A DNA stretch of 12,173 bases from JBCBSP01 sp964561235 (GTDB lineage Bacteria; Pseudomonadota; Alphaproteobacteria; Caulobacterales; Maricaulaceae). Positions within the stretch are counted from its first letter, which is position 1. Every line of letters begins with the position of its first letter. Below the pieces are notes generated by a model. It ran no database searches and had not been told where the DNA came from. It worked only from the letters and a program-made list of their open reading frames with translations. Made by a program: the position numbers and the translations under genes. The stretch is taken from contig CAZLOV010000064.1 of NCBI GenBank assembly GCA_964561235.1, positions 1-12,173 on the forward strand, given 5' to 3'. Positions 9,936-12,173 of this stretch are shown in pieces.

Positions 9936-10025
9936 CCATTTTCCGGTCATCTTCCCGACAGGTGAATCAGGGATAAACGGACCGGACAAGCGCCCCTCCC
10001 CGGCGCGCATCCGAAAGGGATCGCC

Positions 10026-10667
10026 ATGACCGCCTCGCTCCCGGCTCCCCTCCACCGGACCGTCCTCTGGCTTGCGCCGCTTCTGGCGCTCGCGCTCTTC
10101 TTCGCCGCGCCGGCGCGCGCGCTCCAGGCCGGCGCCGGCGAGGCGGAAAGCTTTGTCCAGGACAATGCGCGCGAAGTCATCGAGACGCTGCGCGCCTATT
10201 CCGCCGGCGACCGCGACCTTGCAAGCGTGAAGGCGGAGTTCCGCAACCAGATCGAGGCGCTCACCGATGTCGAGCGGGTGACGAATTTCGTGCTGGGCCG
10301 CTACCGCCGCTCGGGCGAGGCGGAGGCTGTCGCGGAGTTCCGCGAGGTGTTCCGGGAATACGCCATCTCGATCTACGAGAACGAGCTTGCAAACTATTCC
10401 GGCCAGACGCTTGAGGTTACCGGATCGGTGACCCGTTCGCCCGGCGATTTCATCGTGCGCTCGCGCCTGACGGGCGGCGGCCAGGATCCGGTGACCGTGA
10501 ACTGGCGCGTGCTCGAAGGCGACGCGGGCCTGCGGGTGGTCGACGTGCTGGTCGCCGATGTCTGGCTCGCCCAGACCCAGCGCGAACAGATCACCTCGAT
10601 CATTGGCGACGCCGGCGGCGACGTCTCCGCGGCGACGCGCGCGCTGCGCGAACGGCTTCAGGGCTGA
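10026..10667 (+). CDS. mlaC: MlaC family periplasmic phospholipid-binding protein
   Basis: MlaC shuttles phospholipid between the MlaA complex and the inner-membrane MlaFEDB transporter. The 213-residue product has a Sec signal with a hydrophobic core at about 13-29 and a probable cut after Ala32 (ARA|LQ). The mature part shows the family pattern: FVQDNAREVIETLRAY, the stretch LTDVERVTNFVLGRYRRSG, EFREVFREYAISIYENELANYSGQ, and the C-terminal VNWRVLEGDAGLRVVDVLVADVWLAQTQREQ. Its length is normal. AAAGGGA provides a ribosome site 5 nt before the ATG. It is the second gene of an mlaA-mlaC pair and probably shares its transcript. It converges on the dioxygenase-like gene with only 8 nt between the two stop codons. 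Confidence 0.93.
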   Translation: MTASLPAPLHRTVLWLAPLLALALFFAAPARALQAGAGEAESFVQDNAREVIETLRAYSAGDRDLASVKAEFRNQIEALTDVERVTNFVLGRYRRSGEAEAVAEFREVFREYAISIYENELANYSGQTLEVTGSVTRSPGDFIVRSRLTGGGQDPVTVNWRVLEGDAGLRVVDVLVADVWLAQTQREQITSIIGDAGGDVSAATRALRERLQG

Positions 10668-10688
10668 AGCCGGCCTCAGACGGCTTCA
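10654..10688. repeat. Alternating inverted repeats at the convergent gene ends
   Basis: GGCTTCA (10654-10660), TGAAGCC (10665-10671) and GGCTTCA (10682-10688) can form either of two exclusive 7-bp hairpins, loops GGGC or 10 nt. The set covers the last codons and stop codons of mlaC and the convergent dioxygenase-like gene. No T-run follows on either strand, so any role in termination is weakly supported. Confidence 0.4.
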
Positions 10689-11308
10689 AGCACCACGTCG
10701 AACCGGTAGACCCCGTCCTGCGGCGCAGCGACCAGCGCGGCGCGTTGCGTCTCCGGCACGGCGTTAAGCAGCCGGTCGACGTCGTTCAGCGGATCGCCCT
10801 CGAAGTACATCTGAGTGGTGATTTCACGGAAGCCGCGGCGGGCGACCTTGAAATGGATGTGCGGCGGACGCGACCAGTCGTCCGTCACCGAGTAGGCGCC
10901 GGGCCGGATGGTGCGGAAGCGGTAGCGCCCCTCTGCGTCGGTGCGCAGGACCGCCCATCCCTGAAAATTCGGGTCGAGCGGGGCGGGGTTCGGGTCCGCC
11001 TCATGGGCGTAGCGCCCCGCCGCATTGGCCTGCCAGACATCCACGACGGCGTCGGCGAGCGGTGATCCGCCCGCATCCGTCACGCGGCCTTCGACGATGA
11101 CAACTTCGCCCTGGGCGACGCCCTCTCGGCCCTCGACGCGGGTGAGATCGGCGTCTTTGTCGGCCTGTTCGACGACAGGATAGAACGGGCCTTCCGTCTG
11201 GGCGGGCGTAACGACCGGCTGGGCGAGCGCCGAGCCGGGCAGCGCCGCGCCGCCTGCAATGGCGGCCGCGCCGAGGAAGCGGGGCCGGGATAGCGTGTCA
11301 TTGGACAT
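10676..11308 (-). CDS. Exported intradiol ring-cleavage dioxygenase-like protein
   Basis: The protein resembles the beta subunit of protocatechuate 3,4-dioxygenase and related intradiol enzymes, which open catechol-type rings using non-haem Fe(III). In the 210 residues the four expected iron ligands are all present: Tyr100 (AAGRY), Tyr139 (RPGAY), His150 and His152 (PPHIHF). TPAQTEGPFYP (35-45) and the beta-sandwich stretch from GRVTDAGG through VVDVWQAN (74-95) are also typical. Residues 1-30 form a signal of Tat type, SRPRFLG with a hydrophobic core ending ALAQ. The twin arginine is interrupted by proline, so Sec or Tat export is uncertain. I chose the ATG at 11308 because AGGAAGGA precedes it by 8 nt and it starts the signal; the longer ORF to 11359 adds a basic tail. 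No aromatic-degradation genes are nearby, so the substrate is unknown. It lies after a terminator and is probably a single-gene unit. Confidence 0.88.
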   Translation of the reverse strand: MSNDTLSRPRFLGAAAIAGGAALPGSALAQPVVTPAQTEGPFYPVVEQADKDADLTRVEGREGVAQGEVVIVEGRVTDAGGSPLADAVVDVWQANAAGRYAHEADPNPAPLDPNFQGWAVLRTDAEGRYRFRTIRPGAYSVTDDWSRPPHIHFKVARRGFREITTQMYFEGDPLNDVDRLLNAVPETQRAALVAAPQDGVYRFDVVLEAV

Positions 11309-11368
11309 GATGCGGATCCTTCCTCGCCCGCGCCTGCGCCCGAGCGGCCGATTATCCATTGTTGAACC

Positions 11369-11401
11369 AAAAAGACCCGCCGGTCATCCGGCGGGTTTTT
11401 T
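11369..11401. terminator. Bidirectional intrinsic terminator
   Basis: A perfect 9-bp stem ACCCGCCGG (11375-11383) / CCGGCGGGT (11388-11396) with a TCAT loop has T-runs on both sides: six T at 11396-11401 on plus, and TCTTTTT on minus (complement of 11369-11375). On the minus strand it ends the 123-residue exported-protein gene, 23 nt after its stop, and separates it from the dioxygenase-like gene. Confidence 0.9.
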
Positions 11402-11424
11402 CCTGTCCGAGGCGTCCCGGCGGC

Positions 11425-11796
11425 CTACTCGTCCATCTCCGGATCGGCGCGCCTGGTGAGCGTGACGCCGCCGATATGGTCCGAACGCGCTTCGCAGGCG
11501 TCCTCCACCAGCGTGAACGTCGCCATGTCGCCGTCGACGGCGACTTCATACGAGCCCGGCCCTTCGCAGGTGTCGCCGGTGACGTCCTGGATGGTGATCA
11601 CGCCGTTTTCGAAGCTGTAGCGCGCCACGAGCCACGGGAGCTCGCCCGACGGCACGAGATAGCCTTCTTCAAAGATGGTGACGGCGGATTCGCCGTCGGG
11701 ATGGTCCCAGGCGCCTGCAAGCCCGGATGCGTCCTGAGCCTGCGCGGCGCCGCCGAGCAGAACCGCGAGTGCGGCGGTCGTGATGATGGTTTTCAT
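11425..11796 (-). CDS. Small exported protein of unknown function
   Basis: The 123-residue product has a clear Sec signal (hydrophobic core at about 3-17, likely cut after Ala20, AQA|QD), so the mature protein of about 103 residues should be periplasmic or secreted. The mature part alternates short predicted beta strands (SAVTIFEEGYLVPSG, WLVARYSFENGVITIQDV, SYEVAVDGDMATFTLVEDAC, HIGGVTLTRR), which suggests a small beta-barrel of lipocalin or calycin type; this is a guess from pattern only. Its only two mature cysteines, Cys77 and Cys91, could form a disulphide. The tail is acidic. The start is well supported: GGAGG lies 8 nt before the ATG. A strong terminator follows the stop, and an AT-rich promoter-like region precedes it, so it is probably monocistronic. 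I do not recognise a named family. Confidence 0.8.
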   Translation of the reverse strand: MKTIITTAALAVLLGGAAQAQDASGLAGAWDHPDGESAVTIFEEGYLVPSGELPWLVARYSFENGVITIQDVTGDTCEGPGSYEVAVDGDMATFTLVEDACEARSDHIGGVTLTRRADPEMDE

Positions 11797-11810
11797 GTGC
11801 GTCCCTCCAG

Positions 11811-11877
11811 CGTTAACGCCGGTTAACCCTAACCATTAATACTTTAATTGTCAGGACTTCATTGGAACGCCCGTTAA
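11811..11877. promoter_or_regulatory. AT-rich regulatory region with repeated TTAA motifs
   Basis: Five TTAA motifs occur in 65 bp (11813, 11823, 11836, 11844, 11874) in an otherwise GC-rich region. They include the two palindromes CGTTAACG (11811-11818) and GGTTAACC (11821-11828). This is the upstream region of the small exported-protein gene. The cluster suggests a regulator site such as CtrA, but none of the spacings is the expected TTAA-N7-TTAA. Confidence 0.35.
11826..11854 (-). promoter_or_regulatory. Possible promoter of the small exported-protein gene
   Basis: On the minus strand CTGACA (11854-11849) matches the -35 consensus at 5 of 6 positions. TAGGGT (11831-11826) follows after 17 bp as a poor -10 (3 of 6). 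Position, 30 nt upstream of the ATG at 11796, fits a short leader. Confidence 0.3.
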
Positions 11878-11886
11878 GCCCGCCGG

Positions 11887-12173
<287 letters not shown>

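Noticed and set aside
9942..9986. TCCGGTC / GACCGGA inverted repeat between mlaA and mlaC
   Set aside because: Seven-base arms separated by 31 nt with no T-run are weak evidence for a terminator or attenuator.

Overview
The window is high-GC, densely coded DNA in an alphaproteobacterial style. The pointers are a methionine synthase split into two adjacent genes, an ArsR regulator fused to a methyltransferase ahead of metF, an adjacent mlaA-mlaC pair, and EttA. A marine Caulobacterales/Maricaulales/Hyphomonadaceae-like genome is my best guess. This is inferred from gene content only, with no rRNA or database match behind it. I see no tRNA, rRNA, CRISPR array, insertion sequence or prophage gene.

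Layout, left to right. (1) 1-1588, minus: the N-terminal part of a large secreted cadherin-like repeat protein that runs off the left edge. (2) 1757-3193, minus: a RimB-like retropepsin-fold domain fused to a RimK-like ATP-grasp ligase. (3) 3285-8933, minus: a tight methionine-cycle operon transcribed right to left, in the order ArsR-methyltransferase regulator, metF, metH N-terminal half, metH C-terminal half. Junctions are TGATG, 11 nt, and TAATG, so the set looks translationally coupled. (4) 9195-10667, plus: mlaA and mlaC, outer-membrane and periplasmic parts of phospholipid transport. (5) 10676-11308, minus: an exported intradiol dioxygenase-like protein. (6) 11425-11796, minus: a small exported protein of unknown function followed by a clear bidirectional terminator. 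(7) 11887 to the right edge, minus: the C-terminus of the ABC-F protein EttA.

The best-supported system is the methionine module. MetF makes 5-methyl-tetrahydrofolate. The MetH C-terminal half carries the folate, cobalamin and reactivation domains. The MetH N-terminal half carries the zinc/homocysteine domain. The lead gene joins an ArsR winged helix without metal-binding cysteines to an intact SAM-dependent methyltransferase fold, so it probably senses SAM or SAH. A perfect 16-bp palindrome (ATAAAGATATCTTTAT, 8979-8994) lies 45 bp before its start codon and overlaps a possible -10 box. I propose it as the operator of the operon.

No gap exceeds about 260 bases. Several starts were placed downstream of the longest possible ORF start, because the longer versions would overlap the upstream gene or add residues unlike the family: metF at 7944, the metH N-terminal half at 7030, and the dioxygenase at 11308. 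I did not find a wholly new biological system. The most unusual items are the regulator-methyltransferase fusion with its palindrome, the RimB-RimK fusion, and the near-identical in-frame repeats in the adhesin-like gene.
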